DNA of 64,000 nt from Agrobacterium larrymoorei. Lineage in GTDB: Bacteria > Pseudomonadota > Alphaproteobacteria > Rhizobiales > Rhizobiaceae. The notes under the pieces were generated by a model. That model had not been told where the DNA came from and did no database searches. It saw nothing but the letters and a program-made list of their open reading frames with translations. The position numbers and the translations under genes are program-made. The stretch is taken from assembly GCF_013322225.1 (NCBI RefSeq), contig NZ_JAAMFB010000011.1, forward strand, positions 141,547-205,546, read 5' to 3'. This document shows, piece after piece, positions 9,317 to 18,524 of this stretch (its first letter is position 1; every line of letters starts with the position of its first letter).

Positions 9317-10670
9317 TATTCTGGTCGTTGATGACGAGGCCGATATCCGCGAAATCGTCGCAGGCATTTTGTCTGACGAGGGCCACGAAACCCGCATGGC
9401 GCATGATAGCGATAGCGCGCTTGCGGCGATTTCCGAGCGAGTACCACGCCTGATTTTCCTCGATATCTGGATGCAGGGCAGCAAACTCGACGGGCTTGCC
9501 TTGCTGGACGAAATCAAGAGCCGTCACCCGGAATTGCCCGTGGTGATGATCTCCGGCCATGGCAATATCGAGACTGCCGTGAATGCGATCAAGCGGGGCG
9601 CATTCGACTTTATTGAAAAACCGTTCAAGGCAGACCGTCTGATCCTGATTGCCGAGCGGGCGCTGGAAAACTCAAAGCTGAAGCGTGAGGTTCTGGAGCT
9701 AAAAAAGCGGACGGGCGACGCGGTTGAACTGATCGGCGCGTCGCTTGCCGTGTCTCAGTTGCGCCAGAACATCGACCGGGTCGCCCCAACGAATAGCCGC
9801 ATCATGATTCTTGGCCCGTCCGGCTCCGGCAAAGAACTCGTGGCGCGCATGATCCATAAGAAATCCTCTCGTGCGAACGGTCCTTTCGTAGCGCTGAATG
9901 CTGCGACAATTACGCCTGATCGCATGGAGATTGCTCTGTTCGGAACTGAAGGTCTGCCCGGCCAGCCGCGCAAGGTCGGCGCACTGGAAGAAGCACATCG
10001 CGGCGTCCTCTATCTCGATGAAGTGGGTGAAATGCCCCGCGAAACGCAGAACAAGATCCTCCGCGTTCTTGTCGATCAGCAGTTTGAGCGCGTTGGGGGC
10101 GGGAAGCGGGTTAAAGTCGATGTCCGCATCATCTCGTCCACTGCGCTGAACCTTGAAAATCTCATTGCCGACGGCATGTTCCGTGAAGATCTTTACCATC
10201 GTCTGGCGGTGGTTCCGGTAAAGGTACCGGCGCTGTCCGAGCGTCGCGAGGATATTCCGTTCCTTGTCGACATGTTCATCCGTCAAATCTCAGAGCAGGC
10301 GGGTATCCGTACGCGAAAGATCGGCGATGATGCGATGGCCGTTCTGCAGACGCATGATTGGCCAGGAAATATCCGTCAGCTTCGCAACAACATCGAGCGA
10401 CTGATGATTCTAGCCCGTCCAGAAGGTGGAGATGGTGCGATTTCGGCTGACATGCTTCCGTCCGATATTGGCGACATGCTGCCGAAGATCGCAGCGCAGG
10501 GGGATCATCACATCATGACCCTGCCACTACGCGAGGCACGCGAAATGTTCGAACGTGACTATCTGGTGGCACAGATCAGTCGTTTCGGTGGTAATATTTC
10601 CCGCACTGCGGAGTTTGTGGGAATGGAACGCTCGGCGCTTCACCGTAAGCTGAAATCGCTTGGCGTCTAA
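9306..10670 (+). CDS. ntrX: Response regulator NtrX
   Basis: The 454-residue protein has a receiver domain (D53), an AAA+ domain with Walker A GPSGSGKE (170-177) and Walker B VLYLDEVGEMP, and a Fis-type helix-turn-helix at the C terminus. The start is ATG at 9306, preceded by AAGGAAG and overlapping ntrY by 11 bp; a TTG two codons upstream is less likely. Where NtrC has GAFTGA, NtrX reads GLPGQPRK (about 216-223), so the sigma-54 contact loop is missing. That suggests regulation without sigma-54 activation, as in other alphaproteobacterial NtrX proteins. It forms an operon with ntrY. Confidence 0.96.
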   Translation: MASDILVVDDEADIREIVAGILSDEGHETRMAHDSDSALAAISERVPRLIFLDIWMQGSKLDGLALLDEIKSRHPELPVVMISGHGNIETAVNAIKRGAFDFIEKPFKADRLILIAERALENSKLKREVLELKKRTGDAVELIGASLAVSQLRQNIDRVAPTNSRIMILGPSGSGKELVARMIHKKSSRANGPFVALNAATITPDRMEIALFGTEGLPGQPRKVGALEEAHRGVLYLDEVGEMPRETQNKILRVLVDQQFERVGGGKRVKVDVRIISSTALNLENLIADGMFREDLYHRLAVVPVKVPALSERREDIPFLVDMFIRQISEQAGIRTRKIGDDAMAVLQTHDWPGNIRQLRNNIERLMILARPEGGDGAISADMLPSDIGDMLPKIAAQGDHHIMTLPLREAREMFERDYLVAQISRFGGNISRTAEFVGMERSALHRKLKSLGV

Positions 10671-10706
10671 GAATATCGCTTACCTGCACGCGTTCAGAGA
10701 GAGCAT

Positions 10707-12083
10707 ATGAAAGTCATTATTTGTGGCGCGGGGCAGGTGGGCTATGGCATTGCCGAACAGCTTTCTCGTGAGGACAATGAAGTTTCCGTCATTGATACGT
10801 CTGCCGCACTGATCACCGCGATCACCGAAACGCTGGATGTGCGTGGCTATGTGGGCCATGGATCGCACCCGGATGTGCTGGCGAAGGCTGGTGCGGATCA
10901 AGCCGACATGATCATCGCAGTAACCCTCTATGATGAAATCAACATTGTCGCCTGCGAAGTGGCGCATGCACTGTTCAGTGTGCCGACAAAGATTGCCCGT
11001 ATTCGTGACCAGAGCTACATGCGGCCCGAATATTGCGATCTTTTCAGCGGCGAGAACATGTCCATCGACGTGACGATTTCGCCAGAGGTTGAAGTCGGCA
11101 AGATGGTGTTACGACGAATCGCCTTTCCCGGTGCGACCGATGTCGTGCGTTTTGCCGATGATAATGTATCCATGCTGGCCATCGAGTGCATGGAAGACTG
11201 CCCGGTCGTCAACACTCCGCTACAGCAGTTGAGCCAGCTCTTTCCCGACCTCGTGGCGACAGTGGTTGGTGTCTATCGCAATGGACATCTGAAGGCCGTC
11301 GATTCCTCAGAGCAGTTGCGAACTGGCGATCTCGCCTATGTGATATGCCAGCGAGAACATGCACGCAGGACGCTCGGGCTTTTCGGCCATGAGGAAAAAG
11401 AAGCGAGCCGGATCATCATCGCTGGCGGTGGCAATATCGGCCAGTATGTGGCTCGCTCCATTGAGGAGGTGCAGCCGAAGACACGGGTGAAGATCATCGA
11501 GTCCGACAGGGAAAAGGCTGTCGCTGCATCTGAAAAGCTGAATTCGACGATTGTTCTCAACGGATCGGTGCTGGATCAGAAGATTCTGCATCAGGCAGAT
11601 ATTCAGGATGCAGATCTCATCGTTACGCTGACGAACAATGACCAGACGAACATTCTCGGCGCGGTGATGGCCAAGCAGCTCGGGTGCAAGTCCAATCTAG
11701 CGTTACTGAATGGCACTTCTTTTCACGATGTCGCAAAATCGCTCGCGCTCGACGCTTACATCAACCCGCGCGCAGTCACAATTTCCCGTGTTCTACAGCA
11801 CGTCAGAAAAGGCCGCATTCGATCCGTCTACGCCGTGCAAAGAGGTAATGGTGAGATCATCGAGGCGGAAGCACTCGAGACATCTCCACTCGTCGGTCAG
11901 GCGCTTCGTGAAGTGGACTTGCCGGATGGTGTTCGCATCGGCGCGGTATATCGTGACAAGACGGTTCTGAGGCCGGATGGGAACATGAAAATCAAGGCAA
12001 AGGATCGTGTCGTCTTGTTCGCGTCTTCGGACGCGGTGCGGGACGTGGAACAGCTATTCCGAGTATCGCTGCAGTATTTCTAA
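10707..12083 (+). CDS. trkA: Trk potassium uptake regulatory subunit TrkA
   Basis: The 458-residue cytoplasmic protein has two repeated RCK units, each with a Rossmann NAD-binding motif (GAGQVGYGIAEQL at about 6 and GGGNIGQYVARSI at about 236) and a TrkA-C domain (about 145-225 and 375-455). It gates the TrkH/TrkG potassium channel in response to nucleotide; the channel subunit is not in this window. It follows ntrX by 36 bp, a conserved rhizobial order, and is closed by a clear terminator before hfq. Confidence 0.96.
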   Translation: MKVIICGAGQVGYGIAEQLSREDNEVSVIDTSAALITAITETLDVRGYVGHGSHPDVLAKAGADQADMIIAVTLYDEINIVACEVAHALFSVPTKIARIRDQSYMRPEYCDLFSGENMSIDVTISPEVEVGKMVLRRIAFPGATDVVRFADDNVSMLAIECMEDCPVVNTPLQQLSQLFPDLVATVVGVYRNGHLKAVDSSEQLRTGDLAYVICQREHARRTLGLFGHEEKEASRIIIAGGGNIGQYVARSIEEVQPKTRVKIIESDREKAVAASEKLNSTIVLNGSVLDQKILHQADIQDADLIVTLTNNDQTNILGAVMAKQLGCKSNLALLNGTSFHDVAKSLALDAYINPRAVTISRVLQHVRKGRIRSVYAVQRGNGEIIEAEALETSPLVGQALREVDLPDGVRIGAVYRDKTVLRPDGNMKIKAKDRVVLFASSDAVRDVEQLFRVSLQYF

Positions 12084-12109
12084 ATTATTGAGTGTTAAAT
12101 AAAAACCTG

Positions 12110-12139
12110 CTCACTCAACAAAAAACTGAGTGAGTTTTT
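12110..12139 (+). terminator. Intrinsic terminator after trkA
   Basis: A perfect 8-bp stem CTCACTCA / TGAGTGAG with an A-rich 9-nt loop is followed by TTTTT. It separates trkA from hfq, which must therefore have a promoter in the ~135 bp that follow. Confidence 0.85.
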
Positions 12140-12274
12140 CGACATTGCGGAAAAGACTGCGATTTGATACCAGAGGTTCACGTCGGTTAGCGGGGGACGA
12201 GACTTTAACCGGCAAAGATAATCAATGTTTATTTCCCGGTCTCCCATCCGGGCAAAAAAGAAAGAAGCGGCGCC

Positions 12275-12517
12275 ATGGCGGAACGTTCTCAAAACCTGCA
12301 AGATCTCTTCCTCAACACCGTTCGCAAGCAGAAGATTTCATTGACGATCTTTCTCATCAATGGCGTCAAGCTGACGGGCGTCGTGACCTCCTTCGACAAC
12401 TTCTGCGTTCTTCTGCGTCGTGACGGTCACTCGCAGCTCGTGTATAAGCACGCCATTTCTACCATCATGCCGGGTCAGCCCATGCAGATGTTCGAAACGG
12501 AAGAAGGCGCGGCGTAA
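12275..12517 (+). CDS. hfq: RNA chaperone Hfq
   Basis: The 80-residue protein has the full Sm-like fold: an N-terminal helix ([13 protein letters not shown]), Sm1 with the [24 protein letters not shown] strands (around residues 30-55), and the Sm2 YKHAISTI core. It forms a hexamer that pairs small RNAs with mRNAs. The acidic C-terminal tail is short, as in other alphaproteobacteria. A ribosome site (AAGAAGCGGCGCC) precedes the ATG. It lies just upstream of hflX, its usual partner, across about 220 bp. Confidence 0.98.
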   Translation: MAERSQNLQDLFLNTVRKQKISLTIFLINGVKLTGVVTSFDNFCVLLRRDGHSQLVYKHAISTIMPGQPMQMFETEEGAA

Positions 12518-12741
12518 GGGCCGGATCCGCGAACTCATCGGCGGAATTGCCGTAGCAAATATGCCGGTCTTTACCACGGCGACAACGGAACCAGTCATTA
12601 CGTTCCGTTGTTTTGCCTTGACGTCGCTTGTGTGTTTTAGTGCGACGCTCTTAATTTGTCTCAAAGAGGGACCTGCAGATTTCTACGCGTGACACATCGA
12701 ACGAATCGATTATTCCAGAGCTTGAAAAGCGCCGCGACGAT

Positions 12742-14070
12742 ATGCGCGCGGTTGTTCTCGTTCCCGTTTTAAAGCAGCGCGACACGCGCGAGGCTTCCGT
12801 AACGTCGCCACCGCGGACGATGGAAGCCAAGCTGGAAGAGGCCAAGGGTCTTGCGCTCGCCATCGATCTTTCTGTCATCGAAGGACTGATCGTAACGATC
12901 AGCCAACCCCGTCCCGCGACACTGTTCGGCACCGGCAAGATCGAGGAGATCGGTCATCTTCTGGACGAGACGGATTCCGGTCTTGTGATCATCGATCACC
13001 CGTTGACGCCTGTTCAACAGCGAAATCTTGAGAAGCAGTGGAACTCGAAGGTCATTGATCGCACCGGCTTGATTCTTGAAATTTTCGGTCGTCGTGCGTC
13101 CACGAAAGAAGGTACGCTTCAGGTCGATCTTGCGCATCTGAATTACCAAAAAGGACGTCTGGTCCGCAGCTGGACACACCTTGAGCGTCAGCGTGGTGGT
13201 GCCGGTTTCATGGGTGGTCCCGGCGAAACCCAGATCGAAGCGGACCGTCGACTGTTGCAGGAGCGTATCGTAAAGCTTGAGCGCGAACTGGAGCAGGTGG
13301 TTCGAACACGCCAGCTTCACCGCGCAAAACGCCGTAAGGTTCCCCATCCTATTGTAGCTCTGGTCGGATACACCAACGCTGGCAAGTCTACGCTATTCAA
13401 TCGTATTACGGGCGCGGGCGTTCTTGCGGAAGACATGCTGTTTGCGACGCTCGATCCGACATTGCGTCGGATGAAGTTGCCGCATGGCCGCACCGTCATC
13501 CTGTCCGATACGGTCGGTTTCATTTCAGATCTCCCAACGCACCTCGTTGCCGCTTTTCGCGCAACATTGGAAGAAGTGCTGGAAGCCGACCTCATCCTGC
13601 ATGTCCGTGATATGTCTGATCCGGACAATGCGGCGCAAGCGGGCGACGTATTACGAATTCTCGGTGATCTGGGCATTGATGAGAAGGTTTCTGAGGAGCG
13701 GCTTATCGAAGTCTGGAACAAGGTGGACCGTCTCGAGCCGGAGGCTCACGATGCCATTATGCAGAAAGCGGTAGGGCGTACGAATGTGCGGGCTGTCTCT
13801 GCAATTACCGGTGAGGGCGTCGATGCTCTCATGACGGAGATTTCATCGCGCCTGTCAGGCGTTCTGACCGAGACCACGGTCGTGTTGCCAGTCGATAAGC
13901 TGAAGCTGCTGTCCTGGGTCTATGACAACGCAATAGTCGATGCTCGCGAAGACCAGGAGGACGGCTCCGTGGCGCTAGATCTCCGTCTCTCAGAAATGCA
14001 GGCTGCCGAGCTTGATCGTCTTATGGGCGTCGGGAGCCAGGCGAAACCGGAAGACTGGGAGCGGGAATAG
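12742..14070 (+). CDS. hflX: Ribosome-associated GTPase HflX
   Basis: The product is 442 residues from this ATG. It has the HflX N-terminal domain, the glycine-rich linker RQRGGAGFMGGPGETQIE, a coiled coil, and a TRAFAC GTPase domain with G1 GYTNAGKST (from residue 209), G3 DTVGF and G4 NKVD. HflX splits or rescues stalled ribosomes under stress. The ATG at 12742 has no visible ribosome site. The frame stays open upstream to 12655, and a purine-rich AGAGGG at 12665-12670 is well placed for an ATT at 12679, which would add 21 residues reading ISTRDTSNESIIPELEK. The real start may therefore be upstream and non-canonical. Confidence 0.93.
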   Translation: MRAVVLVPVLKQRDTREASVTSPPRTMEAKLEEAKGLALAIDLSVIEGLIVTISQPRPATLFGTGKIEEIGHLLDETDSGLVIIDHPLTPVQQRNLEKQWNSKVIDRTGLILEIFGRRASTKEGTLQVDLAHLNYQKGRLVRSWTHLERQRGGAGFMGGPGETQIEADRRLLQERIVKLERELEQVVRTRQLHRAKRRKVPHPIVALVGYTNAGKSTLFNRITGAGVLAEDMLFATLDPTLRRMKLPHGRTVILSDTVGFISDLPTHLVAAFRATLEEVLEADLILHVRDMSDPDNAAQAGDVLRILGDLGIDEKVSEERLIEVWNKVDRLEPEAHDAIMQKAVGRTNVRAVSAITGEGVDALMTEISSRLSGVLTETTVVLPVDKLKLLSWVYDNAIVDAREDQEDGSVALDLRLSEMQAAELDRLMGVGSQAKPEDWERE

Positions 14071-14186
14071 GTTTTCCTTTTTGCATGGCAGCCATGCGGC
14101 GACTCTAAGAATTGTGGTTGCTAAGTTAGGGTTTCGTAAGGTGAGGCATGTGATATTATCGCGCAATTGATGCGAGCAGAAATTAC

Positions 14187-15371
14187 ATGTCACAGCCTTT
14201 AGATCTGGCAACCGTACTTCTTTTACACAAGCTATCTTTTTTCGTCGGCGCGCTGTGCTTCCTGTATGTACGGTCGCAGTCTCGTGAAAGTGTTGGGTTG
14301 GGTTTTCTGGCCCTCGGTTTCTTTCTCGTCGCCATGGCTTCGACTCTAGGCAGTATCGGTAAGGTTTACGTCTCGGTTGAGCACCAGTTTGCGATTGCGG
14401 GAAATTTCGCCGGGATCGTGGGTTATGCGATCTTTTGGGTGGGCATGTGCCGTATCAGCAGCCAGAGACAGCGGCGAAGAGAATGGCTGATACTGTTCTT
14501 GCCGGTCGTCGTTTGCTCCGTTCTTCTGTTGAGCGGCCTGTATACAGTTATGGCTGCAAGAGCCTTCGCGTTTCAAACCACCGCCGCTGCGTTGCTTTTT
14601 GCCGCTGCCTACACGATCTTTTCAGACCGGCGTACAGAGCCTTTACCTGTTCGCAAGGTAATCGGAGCAACGGTTGTTTTTGCAGCGATCCTGAGCATCT
14701 TTGTGGCACTTGGCGCTGTTTTCCCTACTACTTCTCTTGTGTCAGCGCGAAACGCGTTCTTCGTATCCATCATTTGTCACTTCGCGATTGCGTTCTTCGT
14801 AATGGCTCTGGTCAAGGAGCGCGCCGAGGCAGGATTAAAGCGTTTGGCCGATCTGGATATTTTGACGGGTGTGCCGAACCGCCGATCCTTCACGTCCCAT
14901 TTGCCTGACGTCCTGCATCATGGCGACGTGATCGTTATGATCGACATTGATTACTTCAAGCGGATCAATGACGGTTTCGGTCACTTGGCCGGCGATGAAG
15001 TTATTGCTCGGGTGGCAAAGGAACTCTCGAGCCGCATACGTCCAACTGATCGTTTCGCCCGCTTCGGCGGCGAGGAGTTCATTCTTTATCAGCCGGCGAT
15101 TGGCGAGGAAGAAGCTTTGGCACTGGCCGAAAGCACGAGGCTGCTCGTCAGCGCCATCCGGCATGTGATCGAGGATCAGAAGATTCCCGTGACTCTGAGC
15201 ATGGGGCTGGCTGTCTGTGAGGAAAAGACCTGCGCACCCCTAGCGTTGATCAAGAAGGCCGATATGGCTCTTTATGCATCCAAGGCCTCCGGTCGTGATA
15301 GACTGACTGTCTACAATGCTGAGGATTTCGACTTGAAAAACTCCGGCGAAGAAATCCGGCAAGCAGGCTAG
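14187..15371 (+). CDS. Membrane-anchored diguanylate cyclase (GGDEF)
   Basis: The 394-residue protein has about six or seven hydrophobic segments in residues 10-210, then a GGDEF domain (about 230-385). The active site reads GGEEF, and an RxxD inhibitory site (RPTD) lies exactly five residues before it, so product feedback by cyclic di-GMP is expected. The DxLTGxxNRR helix motif (LDILTGVPNRR) is present. It should make c-di-GMP at the inner membrane in response to an unknown signal and influence motility or attachment. It is a monocistronic gene facing mazG, with a 12-bp gap between the stops. Confidence 0.92.
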   Translation: MSQPLDLATVLLLHKLSFFVGALCFLYVRSQSRESVGLGFLALGFFLVAMASTLGSIGKVYVSVEHQFAIAGNFAGIVGYAIFWVGMCRISSQRQRRREWLILFLPVVVCSVLLLSGLYTVMAARAFAFQTTAAALLFAAAYTIFSDRRTEPLPVRKVIGATVVFAAILSIFVALGAVFPTTSLVSARNAFFVSIICHFAIAFFVMALVKERAEAGLKRLADLDILTGVPNRRSFTSHLPDVLHHGDVIVMIDIDYFKRINDGFGHLAGDEVIARVAKELSSRIRPTDRFARFGGEEFILYQPAIGEEEALALAESTRLLVSAIRHVIEDQKIPVTLSMGLAVCEEKTCAPLALIKKADMALYASKASGRDRLTVYNAEDFDLKNSGEEIRQAG

Positions 15372-15383
15372 TCCCTTGCTATA

Positions 15384-16223
15384 TCAAAGCTTTTCGAGTT
15401 GCCGTTCGATCGCCTTTGCTGCCTGCCACAACTCTTCCATTTGCTCCAGTGACGCCGATTCGAGCGTGTGACCCTGCTCTGGTAGCGATTTTTCGATGTG
15501 GTTAAAGCGGCGTCGAAACTTCGTATTCGTGCCGCGAAGTGCGTTTTCAGGATCTGCCTTAACGTGGCGACCGATGTTGACGAGCGCGAAAATTAGGTCA
15601 CCCAGTTCGTCCGTGACCTTGGCGGGGTTTCCCTCAGACAAGGCTTGACGGAGCTCCGCGATCTCCTCTTCGATCTTATCCAGGATCGGCTCGGACGCAG
15701 ACCAATCGAAACCGACGCGCGCTGCCTGTTCCTGCAATTTCAGCGCTTCGGTTAATGCAGGTTGGCTCCGCTGGATCGACCCAAGAAACCCGGCCTTGAA
15801 GTCCTCGGTGATACCGCGCTTTGCCCGCCGCTCCGCGCGCTCTCGTTTCTCCTGAGCCTTGATGACATCCCATTGAACTTTAACGGACTCAGCCGTATCG
15901 GCATCCGATACGGCAAACACATGAGGGTGGCGGCGGATCATTTTCGACGTTACCGCGTGAACGACATCTTCGAACGTAAACTCGCCCATCTCCTCGGCTA
16001 TCCGTGAGTGGAACACGACTTGAAGCAACAGGTCACCGAGTTCGTCGCAAAGGTCGTCCATATCCTTGCGCTCGATTGCATCGGCGACCTCATAGGCTTC
16101 CTCGATGGTGTAAGGCTTTATGGTTTCGAACGTCTGTACAATGTCCCAGGGGCAACCGGTTTCAGGCTGCCGTAAAGCCTCCATGATCTCGATGAGACGG
16201 GAAATATCTTTGGAGGCTTCCAT
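15384..16223 (-). CDS. mazG: Nucleoside triphosphate pyrophosphohydrolase MazG
   Basis: The 279-residue protein has two MazG domains. The first has EEAYEVADAI plus CDELGDLLLQ (about 38-70) and the second EEEIAELRQAL plus DELGDLIFALVN (about 185-215). These acidic helices bind Mg2+ and hydrolyse noncanonical NTPs to NMP and pyrophosphate, cleaning nucleotide pools. Length and layout match E. coli MazG. The gene lies 20 bp downstream of the deaminase gene on the same strand and probably shares its transcript. Confidence 0.95.
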   Translation of the reverse strand: MEASKDISRLIEIMEALRQPETGCPWDIVQTFETIKPYTIEEAYEVADAIERKDMDDLCDELGDLLLQVVFHSRIAEEMGEFTFEDVVHAVTSKMIRRHPHVFAVSDADTAESVKVQWDVIKAQEKRERAERRAKRGITEDFKAGFLGSIQRSQPALTEALKLQEQAARVGFDWSASEPILDKIEEEIAELRQALSEGNPAKVTDELGDLIFALVNIGRHVKADPENALRGTNTKFRRRFNHIEKSLPEQGHTLESASLEQMEELWQAAKAIERQLEKL

Positions 16224-16243
16224 TTGAGGTCTTTTCTTCTGCG

Positions 16244-16831
16244 TCAGTTCAAGGGGATATCGTTGTCGGCCTTGGAAGACTGATAACTGCTGGAAAGGTC
16301 GTTATAAATTGCTTTAATACGCGCTGTCTGCTGTACCAACTCGGTCTTCAGAGGGTCGTCTTCGGTTTCCACGAGTTCGGAAATGAAAAAAGAATTCCAA
16401 AAGGAATTACTGCGTCGGTAACCGCCGGGTTCCAGCCCAAAGACTTCTTTCAGAATCTTGAGGTCGTGCGGAATGGCAAATGCGTCACGCGAATCCTCAT
16501 GGCTGAAAAACGAATAGAAATTGTCGAAGCCAGCCCACGTAATAGCCGACATGCACATGGTGCAGGGTTCATGCGTCGACAGGAAAATCAGATCCTTCGT
16601 ATTCGGCTTATCTTTGAGCTCGTAGAACTGCTTGAGGGTGTGGACTTCGCCGTGCCAAAGCGGGTTCTCGAGTTCATTATTTGTTTCAGCAATGACCAGC
16701 GACAGGTCGGACTTGCGCAAGATCGCCGCTCCAAAAACCTTGTTTCCTTTGGAAACGCCCAGTGTAGTCAAGGGCAGGATATTCTTTTCGATGACCTCGA
16801 GCAGGCGTCGAGCAATCGTGCGTTCAGTCAA
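16244..16831 (-). CDS. Nucleoside/nucleotide deaminase family protein
   Basis: The 195-residue protein has the zinc-dependent deaminase signature in variant form: HGEV (about 60-63) in place of the usual H-A/V-E, and PCTMC (about 88-92), supplying one His and two Cys zinc ligands and a catalytic Glu. Members include guanine, cytidylate and tRNA adenosine deaminases. The long C-terminal region (about 120-195) is not typical of TadA, so the substrate cannot be named. It is probably cotranscribed with mazG, which would fit a role in nucleotide metabolism. It runs divergently from cysG over about 230 bp. Confidence 0.82.
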   Translation of the reverse strand: MTERTIARRLLEVIEKNILPLTTLGVSKGNKVFGAAILRKSDLSLVIAETNNELENPLWHGEVHTLKQFYELKDKPNTKDLIFLSTHEPCTMCMSAITWAGFDNFYSFFSHEDSRDAFAIPHDLKILKEVFGLEPGGYRRSNSFWNSFFISELVETEDDPLKTELVQQTARIKAIYNDLSSSYQSSKADNDIPLN

Positions 16832-17063
16832 GGTAATTTCCTGTCTTCCCGTTTGTATTAATAGAGAATGATTAAGCCCGCGAATCCTCTGAGAAATATA
16901 CCATTTTCATGGAAAATACCGAGAATTCTATGTGTATTGCAAATCGGTGACGCGGTTGCTTTTCCTCAAAATCCGGGCTTGCCGAAGAATAAAAATCTAC
17001 TGCATTATAACGAATAAATTTCTGTACCTTCACTGTCCAGACCTGATCGGCGATATTGCGACC

Positions 17064-18524
17064 ATGCTTGAAACACCAGTCTCATATCATGACGAAAGAC
17101 TCGACACATTCCCCGCCTTTTTCAAGGTGAGGGGAAAGCGGGTTGCCGTCTTTGGAAATGGTGATGAGGCCTATGCAAAAGTTCGTCTACTCTTGAACAC
17201 GAACGCTGCGATACTGGCTTTTTCAGAGGAGCCGGAAGAGAGCTACGCACCGCTGTTGAAGAGCGGATCGGTGACGCATGTGTCTGAGGCGTTCTCTCAC
17301 TCGCACCTGGACAATATCACGCTGGTATTTGCAGCGACCGGCGATGAGGCGCTTGATCGTCGAATCGTCGATGAGGCTCGTGCTCGCCGGATCCCGGCAA
17401 ACGCGGTAGACCAGCCGCATTACTGCGATTTCTTCACTCCGGCCTTGGTGTCGCGTGCTCCGGTGGCTGTTGCAATCGGTTCGGAGGGTGCAGGGCCGGT
17501 GCTTGCGCAGATGATCCGTGCGCAGGTAGATCAAATGCTGTCGCCCTCGCTCGGAAGGCTGTCGCGATTGGCCGTCGAATATCGTGCTGCCGCCGAACGT
17601 GCGATCCCTAAAGGTGCCCTGCGTCGTGGCTTCTGGCGTCGCTTCTTTTCCGGCAGTGTCGCTGATGCCGTATCCCTGAACGATATTGATGCGGCTCGTG
17701 CCGCGGCCGAGCAATTGCTTGCCACCCCCGAGCGTCACGACGGCTACGTCTGGCTGGTTGGTGCTGGCCCCGGTGCTGAGGATTTGCTGACACTGCGCGC
17801 ACAGCGCGTTCTCATGCAGGCGGATGTGATCGTTTACGATGCTCTCGTTCCGCAGGAAATAGTCGATATGGGTCGCCGTGATGCCGAGCGACTTTCCGTT
17901 GGCAAGCGCAAGGGCTGTCATTCGAAATCTCAGGAAGACATCAACAAGCTTTTGGTGTCGCTGGGAGAGAATGGAAAACGAGTTGTGCGCCTTAAATCCG
18001 GCGATCCGCTGGTTTACGGTCGTGCAGCGGAAGAGATGGCGGCACTGCGGGAAGCGGGCATTGGATATGAGATCGTTCCGGGCATCACCTCTGCTTTTGC
18101 TGCTGCCGCTGATTTTGAGCTGCCCTTGACACTGCGCGGTGTGGCCTCGTCTCTCATCTTCACGACAGGTCATGATCTGGCTGGCGATGTCTTGCCGGAT
18201 TGGGCGCGTCTTGCGGTCTCGGGCGCAACAATCGCCGTTTATATGGGACGCTCGGTCGCTGCCTCTGTAGCCACGCGGCTGATGAGTGCGGGATTGAACG
18301 CGGATACGACCGTGGCGGTCATTGAGAACGCCAGCCGCAGTTATCGCCGTCTTATGCACGGTATATTGAAAGACTTGCCCGATCTGGAGCATCGCGACGA
18401 ATTGAGCGGTCCGGTCATGGTCATCATCGGTGATGCGGTTGCCGGTGCGAATTTTGAAAGATCCGAAGCATTGGCTTTATCGCCCATTCGCTCGGATCTT
18501 GAGCAGGAGTATGCAAATGGTTGA
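17064..18524 (+). CDS. cysG: Siroheme synthase CysG
   Basis: The 486-residue fusion has an N-terminal precorrin-2 dehydrogenase/ferrochelatase (about 10-210, Rossmann loop VFGNGDEAYAK) and a C-terminal uroporphyrinogen-III C-methyltransferase (about 225-470; VGAGPGAEDLLTLRA, then VRLKSGDPLVYGR). Together they convert uroporphyrinogen III to siroheme, the cofactor of the sulfite reductase encoded two genes downstream. The ATG at 17064 is preferred over an upstream in-frame start at 16932, which would add 44 unrelated residues. It overlaps the next gene by 8 bp. Confidence 0.96.
   Translation: MLETPVSYHDERLDTFPAFFKVRGKRVAVFGNGDEAYAKVRLLLNTNAAILAFSEEPEESYAPLLKSGSVTHVSEAFSHSHLDNITLVFAATGDEALDRRIVDEARARRIPANAVDQPHYCDFFTPALVSRAPVAVAIGSEGAGPVLAQMIRAQVDQMLSPSLGRLSRLAVEYRAAAERAIPKGALRRGFWRRFFSGSVADAVSLNDIDAARAAAEQLLATPERHDGYVWLVGAGPGAEDLLTLRAQRVLMQADVIVYDALVPQEIVDMGRRDAERLSVGKRKGCHSKSQEDINKLLVSLGENGKRVVRLKSGDPLVYGRAAEEMAALREAGIGYEIVPGITSAFAAAADFELPLTLRGVASSLIFTTGHDLAGDVLPDWARLAVSGATIAVYMGRSVAASVATRLMSAGLNADTTVAVIENASRSYRRLMHGILKDLPDLEHRDELSGPVMVIIGDAVAGANFERSEALALSPIRSDLEQEYANG

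Noticed and set aside
17223..18392. A 389-codon open frame antisense to cysG
   Set aside because: It has no domain signal and lies wholly within a confident gene on the other strand, a common effect of high third-position GC.
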